NCBI GenBank assembly: GCA_018894105.1
Contig: CM032117.1
Location: 35,692,501 to 35,756,500 of the forward strand
Reading direction: 5' to 3'
Source: Jacaranda mimosifolia
Taxonomy: Eukaryota; Streptophyta; Magnoliopsida; Lamiales; Bignoniaceae
DNA length: 64,000 bases
Every line of letters starts with the position of its first letter. The stretch's first letter is position 1. Both the position numbers and the translations under genes were made by a program. Shown piece by piece: positions 23,080-35,366 of this stretch. The notes below the pieces were generated by a model. It was not told the origin of the DNA and ran no database searches. It saw only the letters and a program-made list of their open reading frames with translations.

Positions 23080-24370
23080 GATGGCTTAGGATTTGGAATT
23101 CTTCTTAAGATAGGGTTGGATGGAGTCAACTTTGGTATTTAAAGCCATAAGGAATGGAAGAATTGGTTCTCCTTTCATCACTTCCTCATTTCTCCTCTCA
23201 AACTCTCTATTTTCCTCACTAGAATTCAAAGATTTAGCTTCTTCTTTCTCTTCAATTTTTGCATCCTCCTCCACATGCTTTCTTTTCCCTGCTACCTTGT
23301 GTTTGTACATGATTGAATGATTCGCATTAGACGAGACCCATTATCTTTCTTTCTCTGGTAGAATCCTATCTTCACAAAACTGGTTGTGGTGATATCAAGT
23401 ATTTCTGCATTTCACTTATGGACTCCTTTAACTTTTTAGGTAGTTCAACCTTGAATTCTTTGAATATCTTCATAAAGAACATCCCATACGATAGCGCCTT
23501 ACCCTTATTCACATAGCAGATGATTTTTTATAATGAGGTAACCGAGGTTATCTTTAAATCCACTTAAAATCATATAAATCAAATATATTGTCATGAAGTT
23601 CATATCCATGGTATAGATGAGTCCAATGTGGCAAAGAATGGTGCTAGAGATAAGTCGGTAAAACATTTTATTATAAATATTCATCCCATTGTATGTATGT
23701 CCACCAACAAATTTTTCAAAATCTTTTCCTTTCCAAAGCATTTCCTTGATTCACTAGTTTCTCGCCAGTTCACATTGTTCCTTTTCGGAATCTATATTTC
23801 TTTCTGATTTGCAGAAACCTTATCGAAATACTCTTTTTTGTACCACTCTTTCATTTTAAAGAATTTGTAGTCATCATTTTCACAAGCTAAAATCTTGCGC
23901 AATTTCTAAATGGTCACTTTTATATAGGTTCCATTTACGTATGAATCTATCATAAGGTTTCCTTTTTTCTTTATTGAAGATCATTTTCACAAAGAATTTC
24001 AAAATTAATTCAGGGTAAGAAACTCTTATTTTCATTATTGAATCCACACCATCTTTCTTAGTCATGTTAGACAACATAATGTCAAAAATAAGGGAGAAGT
24101 AAATTGACCATCCACACTCCACCCCCTTTTTTTTCCTTTGTATTTATTCTTGAACTCGACCAAGCAATCTTCAATCCTTGGACACTAGTTTTTTCTCTTC
24201 TTCTGAATCTCTACTTCCTTCTTACTCAAACTATTCTTTCTTTTTCATCTTTCCTTTACTCCTTTCAATAGGAGTTGACTTTTTTTCATTTGTAGACCAC
24301 TATGTTTCTCCTTTATTTTTCATTCTATTTTCTCCTAACTACTCTTCGTTTCTAACTCGATCATGATTTT
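23080..24370 (-). pseudogene. copia B third ORF remnant (env-like position)
   Basis: Downstream of RNase H on the same strand are open pieces at 24122-23880 (MECGWSIYFSLIFDIMLSNM...), 23741-23505 (MLWKGKDFEKFVGGHTYNG...YLIYMILSG) and 23310-23086 (a lysine/glutamate-rich tail, MYKHKVAGKRKHVEEDAK). Together they look like one protein of a few hundred residues broken by stops and shifts, with a globular part and a charged tail. SIRE/Maximus-type copia elements carry an additional ORF here, usually called env-like or 'putative plant transposon protein'. Position and pattern support that; sequence similarity was not tested. No clear signal peptide or membrane anchor is visible. Confidence 0.45.
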
Positions 24371-24949
24371 TGAGACAGTCTCTTTCCTTTACCTTTCAAA
24401 GGGGTTCCCTCATATTTTTCTGGATAGACTACTTTAAAAGTTGTTAGAGAGGGTTATAGATCCTCATTGATGTTTAAACTCTTAATTGGTGTTAATAGGT
24501 GGTGGTTGTCTAATAGGTGAATAGACGGTAAGTTGGATGCAACATTTTTGTTTGGTTTTTCCCATTTTTTAGAGAGTTTGAGGGGGGAATGTGTGTGTGA
24601 GTATGCATATGGAGTGAATAAATGTTATGGAATGATTTGAAATTATTTTGTAGTAGTTAGTAAGGTAAAAATGTAAATATGCACATAAGTGAAATCTATT
24701 CAACTGCTGGGTAAAAGATGGTAATTACTTCACTGCCCAAGTAATAGTTACCAAGGCATTCTAATTATGGTAGGAAATTTGAATTTTCAATCCAAACTAG
24801 ACAGTTAAAAAGTCAATCTAATTTTTAGCCATTTCTAACATAAAACACGTAACTTTGTATTGCCATTTTGGTCCATAACGTATTCTTTATGTATTGTTTC
24901 CTAGAGCACATAATTAATTGATTTCCACTATCCTGAAATCATTCCAAAT
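24371..24949 (-). other. Spacer between RNase H and third ORF in copia B
   Basis: T-rich and AT-rich sequence without a conserved reading frame, internal to the element. Confidence 0.5.
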
Positions 24950-26590
24950 TTTGTTCAAGTGATCTTCAGCGAGAGCTTACTGAAAATGTCAGCTAACTGA
25001 AATTAAGTGCTCACAAAATAAACACATATAACACCTTTGTTCACATGATCTCAAATAAAGTGATGGTTCGCCTTAATATGCTTAGTTCGAGAATGTTAAA
25101 CTGAATTCTTAGTAATATTTATAGTACTTGTATTCTCACAGTAGATATGAATATTGCTAATTGATCCATAATTACTTAAAGTTTGCTTCAACCATAAAAT
25201 TTGAGCACAACAATGACTTAATGCAATATATTCAGCTTAAATAATATAAAGAACAATAGAATATTGTTTCTTACTAAACCATGTAATGAGACTCCTTTCG
25301 AGAAATTGACATATTCCACTAGTACTCTTACAATCTAATCTGAATCCAGCATAGTTAGTATCTGAGTAACCAATAAGTTCAAATTCTTCACATGCTGCAT
25401 ACTACAAACCACAATCAACTGTTCCTTTGAGATATTTAAATATGCATTCAATAGTAGTTAAGTGAGACTCCTTAGGATTAGATTTAAAGCATGCACACAT
25501 GCATGTAGCAAACATAATATCAAGTCTAATAGCAATTACGCATAAAAGACTACCAATCATACCTCGATACTTTTTCTCATAAGCTAGTTTACCATTTTCA
25601 TCCTTATCAAGTTTGGTGGTGGTGCTTATGTGAGTTGGTGCTTTCTTGCAGCTATCCATCCCAAACTTCTTCAGTATGGTAAATTTTGATTAGCAAATAT
25701 AGTTGTCTTTGTTAGATAATTTTATTTGCAATCCAACGAAGTAGTTAAGCTCACTGATAAGACTCATTTTGAATTCTTCTTTCATCTGCTTAGCAAATTG
25801 TTTACACAAACGATTGTTAGTTTCTTCAAATATAATATCATCAACATAGATTTGCACATGCAACATTTCATCATTATGAATATTAATAAACAACATATTA
25901 TTGATTGTACCCATTAAGGATTTTTTATTTATCAAAAGCTTACTCAACATTTTGTACCAAGCTCGAGGAGCATGTTTTGAATCATACAGTTCTTCAGGGA
26001 GTTTGTAGACATGATTGGGAAGTTTTTCTTTCTCAAAACCAAGAGGTTATTCTAGATAGACTTCCTTATTAATGAATCCATGCGCGAAAATGTTTTTAAT
26101 GTCCATCTGATATAAAGTGAACCTTTTGTGAGATGCAAAAGTAACATTTATCCATATTTCAGTCTCACAACTAGTGCAAAAGTCTCATCATAATCAATTT
26201 GTTCTTTTTAGCTATAGCGCTTGATTACTAGTTTAGCCTTATTTCTAGAAACGTTTTCGTCCTTATTAAGTTTGTTTCTAAAACTTATTTTGTTCCAATA
26301 ACTCACTGGTCATCTGGCCTTTCAACAAGATTCCAAACCTTGTTATTTTCAAATTATGCTAATTCCTCTTTCATAGCATCCACCAACGATTCATTATTAA
26401 AGGCTTCTTCAACACTTGCTCGATCATTAATAGAAATGCACAATTTTCCATTTCATCTTCTTCCTGTCTCGAGGATGATCTTGCCCTTACTCTATCTTTT
26501 AAGCTACCAATGACTTGTGTTGCAAGATGGCTTAATGTTTGTTGGAGTTTTCTTACTATCATAGTTCTTATATCAACCATTTCCTTGGAA
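24950..26590 (-). pseudogene. copia B reverse transcriptase and RNase H pseudogene
   Basis: On the minus strand the RT entry is visible near 26400-26170 (an EALI-type linker, then FRNKL, NKAKLV, IDYDETFA). The catalytic YVDD box is kept within 25950-25690 (HVQIYVDDIIF...EEFKMSLISELNYFVGLQI). The connection reads KYRGMIGSLLCVIAIRLDIM...HLTTIECIFKYLKGT (25659-25402). RNase H follows with GYSDTNYAG, KSTSG, AEYIALS, CENTSTINITKN and HSRTKHI down to about 24955. Stops and frameshifts separate the blocks, so no enzyme can be made, although several catalytic residues survive. Confidence 0.88.
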
Positions 26591-27990
26591 GTATCTCCTT
26601 TAGCTTATTTGAAAGGAGAGTTTTCTTCTTCCTTGATCTTGACATCAGTCTGAACTTCTATTCTTTCCGATTTCAATAGAGGGGAAAATATTTGCATCAT
26701 CTTTGCTCAAGTGTTCATTGACTTCAAGACAATTAGTTTCATCAAACGATACATACATAGATTCTTGGACCACTTTCTTCCTTTTGTTATAAACCCTATA
26801 TGCCTTACTATGCATGGAATACCCAACAAATATTCTTTAGAATCAAATTTAGCATAAGGATCACAATCATTCAAGTTAAAATATTTTCAACTAAACACTT
26901 TGAAGTAAAAAATATTTGGAGCTTTTCCTCTCCATAATTTAAAAGGGTTTTACAGCATACAGTATTTATAGCTTCTCCCTAGAATGATTTAGGCATGTTA
27001 CACTCATTAATCATCGTTCTTGCTATTTCAATCAATGCTCAAACTTTTATTCAACAACACCATTTTGTAGTGGGGTTTTAGGTTCAGACAAATTATGAAT
27101 GTATCCTATTTGATCACAAAAAAATATAAAATTATATTCATCAAATTCAATATCATGATCACTTCTAATCTTACATATGAAATATCATTTTACATTTCAC
27201 GACTTCTTAATGAATGGCATAAAAGCATCCAATGCATTATTTTTATTTGCTAGAAATAACACCCATGTATATCTAGAATAATCATCAATGATAACGAAAG
27301 CATACTTTTTTACCTTTGAGTGTGCTTGTCTTCATTAAACCAAAAAGGTCAAGCTACAATAGTTCCAATGGTCTAGATATAACTATAATATTTTTAGTTC
27401 TAAATGAAGACGTTGTCTGCTTTCCTTATTGGCATGTATCACATAGTTTATTTTTCATAACCTTCAGCTCAGGAACTTCTTTAACAAGATGCTTCCGAGT
27501 TTGGAGATGAGTTCCATATTGACATGTCCAAGTCTTCTATGCTATATCTAGGTTGAATCTCCAACTGCCACTAGGCATTTGACGCTTTAATTCAAGAGAT
27601 CATCATAATAAGTACATAACACATTTCTTTCTCTTAGTGTAGTAAAGATTAGTTTTTTGTCTTTTAGTATGGTGCAATTGTGAGGTTTCCAGTCTAGAAA
27701 ATAGCCAATGCCTAGTAGTTAGCTTGTTATAAACAAATTGTGCTTCAATCATTCAACTAGCCATACATCATTGATAGCGATGGAAGAGTCCTTTCGAACT
27801 CTGCCAATTCCAATAATTTTTGCTTTGATATTGTCAACAAAAGTGAGATGTCCCAAATTTGCTTTATTGTTCTCCAAAAATTTTGCTAGAGCACCAGTCA
27901 TACGTCTGGAGGCACCGCTATCCAGGAACCAATTGTTTCTGATTTTAAAGCATAATGGAAAATCTTGCAATCACAGAGTTGTTTTTTGAG
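26591..27990 (-). pseudogene. copia B protease and integrase pseudogene
   Basis: The protease reads NNWFLDSGASRRMTG (27970-27749), with the D-S-G active site intact. Integrase remnants follow on the same strand: KYAFVIIDDYSRYTWV near 27300, IRSDHDIEF near 27150 with the catalytic Asp, and PLQNGVVE near 27060 with the catalytic Glu. These are the DDE residues of the strand-transfer domain. Several stops and shifts lie between and after them. The family inserts element DNA into the host chromosome in the nucleus. Confidence 0.82.
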
Positions 27991-30120
27991 TTTAGGTACC
28001 TAAATGCTCTTTGGGTCCTTGAGGATTAGTCAACTCATATTGCAAAACCCATTTATAGTTTTCTTTAGTTTTTTCCTTCTTAATAGAGCATCACTTAGTC
28101 CTGTGACCAATCTTTCCATAGTAAAAGCATATAATATGCTTTTTTTCTACTTTCTTAAAACTTCTACCATAACCAATTCCAATTTTGCTTAATGAAGCAT
28201 TTTGCATACTAAGTAATTGATTTAAATTATTTCTTTCCATAGTAAACTTTTCAAGATTCTTTTCCAATTCACGAACTTAATTTTTCAGAAAGAGATTTCT
28301 TCTTCAAGAACTTCACAATCGTACTTAATCATTTTTCCTTTGAAAGAAGATTTTTCATTTAGAAAAGTATCTATCTCAACGTCAATAGAAGCTAAAGAAA
28401 ACATTAAATTACTGATGATCCTTGAACAAAAGATTTTTAGTTTGAATAACTTCTATTTTTAATTTTCGAAGCATCAAGAAAAAGTATTAGTTTAGCTATT
28501 CTTTTCCCAAAAGCTTTGTTTTCAATAGAAAGATTTTGAATGTTTTTCTTTAAAAGATCATTTTTTGCTGTAAGACGTACTAAATCCTTTCTGCATTCCT
28601 TAATAGTAACATGAAATTCATCTTCAAAATCATCATCATGGTATGATCATATTCAAAGGTAGAGTCCTAAAGCACCTCAACCTGTGCCATGAAGTAAAGG
28701 TTTGTGAACTCGTTATCTGATCCTTCCTTATCCGATTCTTTTTCATTATCATCATAAGTGGCTACCATAGCTTTATGTTGCTACATCTTTTCCAAGCTTT
28801 CTTTAACTTAGAGCCTTTTGGACAAACATGTACAGACTTGTTGCATCCATAGCAAACAGCAGGACTTAAGGATTCCAGTTGATTTTTTCCCTTTTTCTAA
28901 GCTTATATCTTTCCTCATTTTTGGAAAGATTTCTTTCTTCTTTTGAGGAACTTTAATCTCCTAGTTATGAATGCAACTTTTTCCTCACATCATTGTTGTC
29001 GTACTTATCTTCTTCAGATTGATCTTCACCTGAGGTTTTCAATGCGACATTCTTTTCTCCTTTTCTTTCAGCATGCTACTCCTTGGCAATGATTTTCATT
29101 TTATATGATGTTAGGGAGCTAATAAGTTTAGCCATACTCAGCTTACTGAAATCTTTAGCTTCCTAGATTGTTATAACTTTAGGAGTCTATTCTCTAGGTA
29201 AATACCTCAAAATTTTTCTTTCTTTCTCTTATCCAAAAAATACTTTACTAAGCGCACTGAGGACTAATGATTTCTAGGGATGGCAATGGGTCCGGGTAAA
29301 CCGGGGCCCCGCCCCGGATGGGGCGGGTTTGGGGTGAAAAAAATAGGGATGGGGCGGGTTACGGGTCTTTTCGGACCCGCCCCGGTCCCATCCTATATTA
29401 TATTATATAATATATTTATATTATATATTATATTATATTATTTATATTATATATAACATATATATTGCATATATATATTTATATTATATATTATATATTA
29501 CATATATAATTTATATTATATATTATATTACATATAACATATAACATATATATAAGTATAAGTATTTATTAGGTTATAATATATATTAGAAAATTAGGGC
29601 TTCTTTTTTTTTTTTTTTTTTTAAACTTGTTTCAATTTTATTTTTTCAAACTCGATACTCACTAGAGCAAAATATGTATATTCAAGTGATTATGAACAAA
29701 AGAAGGTAAAAAAAAATATATATAAAAATACAAAAATACAAAAAAAAAAAAAAAGGGTCAGGCGGGTCCAACCCGCCAGGTCCTGGGTCCTAAGGTAAGG
29801 CGGGGCGGGTCCAAAGAGGAGGCGGTGCGGGGCGGGTCCTGGGTTTCTCAATTTTTAGGCGGGACGGGTCCCGGGTCCTGCAAAACCAGCCCCAGACCCA
29901 CCCCGTTGCCATCCCTAATGATTTCCATAAACTTTAAATACATTTGCATGATGTTCTCTTCAAACTTCACAGTAGACATCTCATATTGATACACCAAGAT
30001 AGTGAATCTTTCAGCCCAAATCTGATATGTTCCTTCATGTGTAACCAGTAGTAAATGACTAAATTCCACATTTCTTTTGCATTTTTCACATGAGCTTACT
30101 CTATTGTATTATTCCTTTAT
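27991..30120 (-). pseudogene. copia B gag pseudogene, split by an hAT element
   Basis: The minus strand shows gag-type text running right to left. About 29848-30069 encodes EGTYQIWAERFTILVYQYEMSTVKFEENIMQMYLKFMEI in pieces. After the hAT element the charged, coiled-coil-prone middle continues. Zinc-knuckle-like motifs appear near 28850 (CYGCNKSVHVC) and, degraded, near 28110 (CFYYGKIGHRTK). The EYD and NLYFMAQVE motifs near 28650-28720 resemble the long gag of SIRE-like elements. Many stops interrupt it. Confidence 0.7.
29275..29917. mobile_element. Non-autonomous hAT element, 643 bp, perfect 8-bp TSD
   Basis: The left end TAGGGATGGCAATGGGT and the right end read in reverse (TAGGGATGGCAACGGGGT) are inverted repeats. 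The 8 bases ATGATTTC stand on both sides (29267-29274 and 29918-29925) as a perfect target duplication, the hAT signature. The ends are very GC-rich (CGGGGCGGGTCC-type motifs) and the centre is almost pure AT plus poly-T and poly-A runs. There is no transposase. It interrupts copia B gag, so it is younger than copia B. Confidence 0.93.
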
Positions 30121-30437
30121 GAGCGAACATGAATCGATATTTTAAGCTTTGGCATTAAGAGAAATCTCTCTTATCTTCAACATTGTATTATGACCAAGTT
30201 TTATTACATACGCTATTTTCATCTTCTGTGGTTGGAATGAAAAGTCCTCTAGTAATGATTGTCCACAGATCAAAATCTTAAGCAATAATATATTCCTTCA
30301 TTCTCTTCTTTCAGTTGGGATAATTTTTTCCATTAAATAGAGGTGGTCTATTGCAAGATAAACCTTCCACATAAAGTTCTAGGATGGCCATGCTAGATCT
30401 TACACTCAAGTTGTTAAGCTATACACGGAGCGAACCT

Positions 30438-30450
30438 GCTTCGATACCGA
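30438..30450 (-). other. Primer binding site of copia B
   Basis: On the minus strand TCGGTATCGAAGC follows the LTR end by a few bases. It corresponds to the TTGGTATCAGAGC initiator tRNA-Met site of copia elements, with three differences. Confidence 0.7.
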
Positions 30451-30453
30451 TTA

Positions 30454-31702
30454 TGGTAATAAGCTTGCGCATAAAAGGGGTAAATTATGCTATTTCAACT
30501 TTTTCCAAACAGTGGAATAGTTTGGGAATTGATTCCTTCCTGATTCTATCAGTTTAATACTTGCAACACAGATAGTTGATTAATAAAGAGTTAAAAATAG
30601 TATGCAGTGTAGTAATCAATGATTAAACAATACATAAAGTAAAGAATACTAGGGTTTTATAGATCCTCAAATCAAAAGATCTTGTTGCTCTACCTAAGCT
30701 TTGCAACTTAGAATTTTGGGAAAGATTACTAAATCATTTTTTACAAGATTAAATCTAACCTATTACACAAATTTTTGTAGGAGCAATCCTAAGCCAAATT
30801 TTTAGGTGGGAGCAATTCTAACCTAGACTTTTGCAAGCTCAATTCTAACATAGTTCTTTAAGGTATAGAAGGACTAAATCTTAGCTTTTTCATGCTCAAT
30901 TAAAAACCTTTGGTTCTCTAAGGTACCGAAGAACCTAACATTGACTTTAACGAGCTCAACTAAAAACCCAACCTTTTACACAGCTAAGGCTAAACCTTCA
31001 GACAGTGCATCCTAAGGAAACAAATTCCTTCAACACCCAAACCTTGTAGATCAATCTTAACTAAAGCAATGCGTCACAAGTAATTTAATTCTTTCAGCAC
31101 CACAACTTTTAGGATAAATCTTAACCTTACAAAAAATTCACAATGAGAAAGAGGTTAAGCTTACATAAACCTTAACGTAACAATTTCAACACAACTTTCA
31201 TTATAGAAGATATAAAGATAAGTGTTTAGCTCGTAAACTTGGGAGATTTCAAGTGAAGCTTGAGAGAACTTTAATAGATTGAATATACAAGCTTAGAAAT
31301 TTCTGTAGTATATCATATCTTCATTTAAGGCCATCTTCGAACATTTATAGGGAAAGTTGTTACTCATAAGTATCGACTCTCTTAAAGCTTTCCCCTTTCA
31401 GGTAAGATAATATTTGATTCCCAAGTTTTATTTCTTGCATTTTCCATTTTTGTGCAGTGAGTTGTCTTCACTGATTACATTCTCTATATAGCTATTTTAG
31501 ACCTCAAATTCAAACTTTAAATTTGAAGGTTGAGACTTCTAAGTAATTTAGATGGGGAAATTAAATTTTTTATTTGAGAATTAGATCAGATATAAACCAT
31601 TACTTTGATCTCTTTATCTATCAATCATCACTTTATGAAATTATTAGTATCAAAGGTTGGTTTGTTATCATTAAAACATATTATTGGACCAACATGTCAA
31701 AA
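30454..31702 (-). repeat. 5' LTR of copia B, about 1249 bp
   Basis: It shares ordered text with 21178-22105 and ends ACCA before the primer binding site. The start lies near 31702, aligned to the TGTTGACC start of the other LTR but mutated (TTTTTGAC). Confidence 0.82.
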
Positions 31703-31729
31703 ATAGGCTTACAAGATAACTCTAAGATC

Positions 31730-32155
31730 ATCCATATCTCAAAACCCTTATAGTTTAGTTTATGGTTTAAAAGCAGTTGTTCCTACAAAAATAATGCATG
31801 AAATAGCTCGAGTTGTCCACTATGAACCAACAAAGAATATGACAGAGCATATTTTTTACCTCAAGATGCTCAATGTTGTATACAGAAAGCCTACATCAAA
31901 ATGTAATACTATAGAGCTTCTACGGTAACAAGTTATGAAACATTCCACCCTAGAAATTTTAAGATTGGCTACTTCATCCTCAAAAAGGTATAAATCTCTA
32001 AGTGTGTTAATAAACTTGACCTTAACTAGGAAGGACCCTTCACCGTGGTCAAAGTCATGAAGCACAACTCTTATAGGATTCTAAACATGGAAGGCAATGA
32101 ATTGCCTCAACTTTGGAATGCAATTAACCTGTGCAAATCGTATGTATAAGGACAA
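31730..32155 (+). pseudogene. Ty3/gypsy (Tat-like) integrase C-terminus, fragment
   Basis: Reading frames on the + strand give VYGLKAVVPTKI near 31755, then ARNFKIGYFILKKV, and EGPFTVVKVMKHNSYRILN followed by GNELPQLWNAINL to about 32150. This is the C-terminal end of a plant Tat/Athila-type gypsy integrase, where EGPY.V and PWNA.HL motifs are typical. Stops and shifts separate the pieces. The rest of pol is missing: copia B's LTR lies immediately upstream. Confidence 0.8.
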
Positions 32156-33000
32156 TCAGTCTTTTTTGTTCATAAATAAAATCTTTCTATTCGATTGCCT
32201 TTAGATCATTTACTTTTTTTTTTCCACAAAACCACATTGGATTGAGCTTTAAGTCACCTTTAGGCCATTTACTCTTTTTCTGCAAATTATAATTGCAATG
32301 CATTATTCAATTTTATAACTCGACTTCGTATCAAATGTTAACATTATTAGTTGATGATGTCTCATGTGGTCGATTACTCTTTGGGTAAGTTACTCACTTC
32401 ATAAATTGACAACACACAACTTCCAAAAAAGTGGGGAAACAAGGTAGTGTATATAGTCAGATGGGAAGGTTACTCAAAATAAAAAATTTAAACAAAAATT
32501 TCATTGAAAAAAAGAAAACTTTTATGGAATGAACCCTAATCTAAGAGGTAAGGATCAAAGAGAACCTAAGAAGAGTCAGTTTATTAAATGCCGCAGCCGG
32601 GGCAGACCTCGACCTTAGCAAAGGTCTTCTCTATAGTTAACTGAATTCATCGAGCTCCACTATAGTGAGCAGGTTCCCAACAATAAACCCTCACACATTG
32701 CAATCTATATCTCTAGCTTTTTCAGGGGTAGACAACCCCAACAAGTTGAGACAGGCCTATCACTTTGGGGCAGACGGAATAGCAGTAAGCTTGGGGACAA
32801 AAAATATTGCCACGTCAATCTCTTTCTAGGCGATCTTATGTGCCAAATCAATAGAGAACTCAAACTCTTTTGCCTCCATGATAAATTTCAGTGGGTAGGT
32901 TCCTCAACATCGCCCTTGACCTCATCGGGTACTTCTGGAGTTATTCATCCTTAAAGATACTAAATTGAGAATTGTCGAACTCATAGCATAATGTGCTCAA
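32156..33000 (+). other. Post-pol region of the gypsy remnant
   Basis: Non-coding. It contains 'gccggggcagacctcgacc' and 'gggacaaaaaat' words common in the long 3' regions of Tat-type elements. No conserved gene is seen. Confidence 0.4.
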
Positions 33001-35065
33001 CTAAGTGAAGGTTTTATTGAACACGTCCTTGGCGTCATCCCCTCCAAAAATGACATAGGCCCTCCAAGCAGACCATAAATTACTCAATGGTCTACCATCA
33101 GATATATGGAAAAGTATGCCTGAATTAAGCATCAATCTCAACTTTAGATTTTTTTTAGCCTGCAACGTACCCTGGGCTACTAGCATGGTCTGCCTCAATT
33201 CGAAGCTTACAGACTTACTCTTCAATGAGACTCTTCTTCCTCACCACTTTCAGTAATTGTTGCTTGGTATCTTTTCTCACATCAAACATCTTGTTAAGCT
33301 CATTAAGGTAAGTTTTCATCAACTCTACCACTGTCTTCAAGATGTGAAACACCTCTTTCTCTTAAACTCTACACTTATTACCACTCATTTTAATCTACGA
33401 GGGAAAGGTTAAAGCGGTAAAACAAGTCATACCTCTATTACGCCACCTAATCTGAATGATATGTTATTAGAAAAATTAATTAAATGAAAGAAGATTAAGG
33501 ACATGGGTCAGTTGTATCATACCATGTTAGAATGGAAGGCAATGGCCTTGAGGGCTTTGTTCGGATGAGCATCCATCATCTTTTGCTGGTTGTCAAGAAA
33601 AAGATCAACATGAAAAATAGTTAGCATAAGATTAGCCATTGGGCCTATCTTTATCATCAATGTAGAATTGGACAGGCCAGGATGGTAGAATCTCAAGTCG
33701 CTGAAGTTTAACATCTCAAACTTTCTTCATCCGAAATCTTAACGACCCAGTTCAAAATACGGATATCTTTAAGCATTAGAGAATTCTCTTTGTCAAGTGC
33801 AGACTTCTTCTGGGGAGGCGCTTTCTTTGAGGCCTTGACCTCATGCAATTTTTTCTTTGGTGGCAAAGGTAGTGTTTAGCTAGCAACCATTGAGGCCAGG
33901 TCAGGGTCAGAGAAGCTATTGTAGCTGTGAGATAAAAAAACCCCACCTTTATGTTGGGTCTCAATTCAATGTGCTCTTACTATTGCTATTTTTTGAAGCC
34001 TGAAAATGAGTGATCGATCTACAAAAATTCAACACAAGCTCAATCAAAAACTTTCATGTAAAGTGAGCTAATAAAAAAAAAGATAAGGTGCCTACCTAGG
34101 CACAAGTCGACATCGACCCTACGATGGGGGATGAAAGTTTGACCAAAACCTTATTTTTAATTAGCTTAATTATCTCTAACTCTTCAACCCTTAGAAGGTC
34201 TCGAATAAAGGTGTTGTCCCACATAGAGGGTTTATGGATGGCAGAAGATCAACCCTCCCACTCTCCAAGTCCTCAAGATGGTGAACGATTAACCTTTATA
34301 GGCTCAAACAAAGAAGAATCTCTTCTTTTAATCCTTGCTATAGAATTGTCCTTTTGTAGAACGAGAAAAGGGTAACAATATCTATCAAGAATAGGAGGTC
34401 AGGTAATAAAAACTAGAGTTGAAAGAGCTCCAAGATTTTATTAACAATTGGCAATGAAAGAAATTACAAAAGTTGATGAAAGTTAGCAGTTGGTCGAGTA
34501 TTTTCATTAGAATAATGAAAGCGTACAATATTCAGGATGACTTCGGGAGTAGCATGATCGGGTATATCCCAATCTTTTTCAAGAGGATGGTTAAAGTAGC
34601 AGAATAGGAAATCAAAGTATGCACTATAGAATGGACTAATGGACAATTATGCAACTAGATGGGGGTCACTCCAAGGTGTCAATTAGGTCAGGAAATATGA
34701 GCTCAAAATCTAGCTGGATATGGTAAGTTGACCAAAAGAGTTCTAGTTCGCTAAGCAGCACGCGTGACCTAATGTCACCAAAATGGGAATGGGTGTTCAA
34801 GATATGCCTCAACGGCCCATTTCTATTGGCCATAATAGAATGACCAACTTTCTCCGCCTCCCCTAAAGATCTAGCGTCCTCAATCCGAGCTTCAGCTCTT
34901 TCTTACTCCTCTTCCAAGGGAAGATATTGTGCAGACTCACTACTACCTGAGGAACTCTCTTCCACCTCTCTTTGCTTGCCCTGTTGACCCCTCATAGGCT
35001 TTGCCTTAGTAGCTTTTCTTGAGTTACTTCCACTCCTACTAAGCACCCTAGCATGCCATATTTCT
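33001..35065 (-). pseudogene. Antisense ORF remnant in gypsy element
   Basis: On the minus strand, opposite to the integrase, a series of open pieces runs from about 35060 down to 33001. It includes a basic and serine-rich start (VLSRSGSNSRKATKAK, then EVEESSSGSSES), GPLRHILNTHSHFGDIRSR with LSELELFWSTYHIQL near 34760, DWDIPDHATPEVILNI near 34560, and pieces at 33964-33776, 33714-33517 and 33225-33001. Some Tat-lineage gypsy elements (Grande is one) carry an antisense ORF between pol and the 3' LTR; location and orientation fit. Function is unknown in the family and nothing here identifies it further. It is heavily interrupted. Confidence 0.45.
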
Positions 35066-35356
35066 CTACCACCAATTCACTTATTTTCTAAAAAAAAAGA
35101 ATAAACGTGGAAAAGTTCCAAAAGAAAAAGAAAAAGAAATTAAGGAAGAGAGACTTAGGAAAAAATAAAAAAATAACATACGAGAACAAAGACTGAGATG
35201 ATTTCCTTGAAAATAGCAGCTAGATGGTCTATCCATATGAACTTTAAGATCACCTAAAATTATGAATTTTTGCTTGCCTTGGTTAAAAATGATAGCTTTT
35301 TATGGGGTTGGTGATGGTGAAAGATCATAAAAAATGAAGAAATGAGAAATGATGTT

Positions 35357-35366
35357 CCTTTTATAA
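35357..35366 (-). promoter_or_regulatory. Candidate TATA box for the antisense ORF
   Basis: On the minus strand CCATTATAAAAGG lies about 300 bases upstream of the first open piece of the antisense ORF, a good plant TATA match in the right orientation. Confidence 0.4.

Larger units (their letters stand above)
21178..31702 (-). mobile_element. Ty1/copia retrotransposon B (SIRE/Maximus-like), decayed
   Basis: On the minus strand: 5' LTR 31702-30454, primer binding site, gag, protease, integrase, RT, RNase H, then about 2.8 kb carrying an extra ORF, polypurine tract, and 3' LTR 22105-21178. The long gag, the protease text WFLDSGASRRMTGALAKF and the extra downstream ORF point to the SIRE/Maximus group; this assignment is from family knowledge. 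An hAT element sits in gag. The 3' LTR lacks its last ~0.35 kb, and all reading frames are interrupted. Confidence 0.85.
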
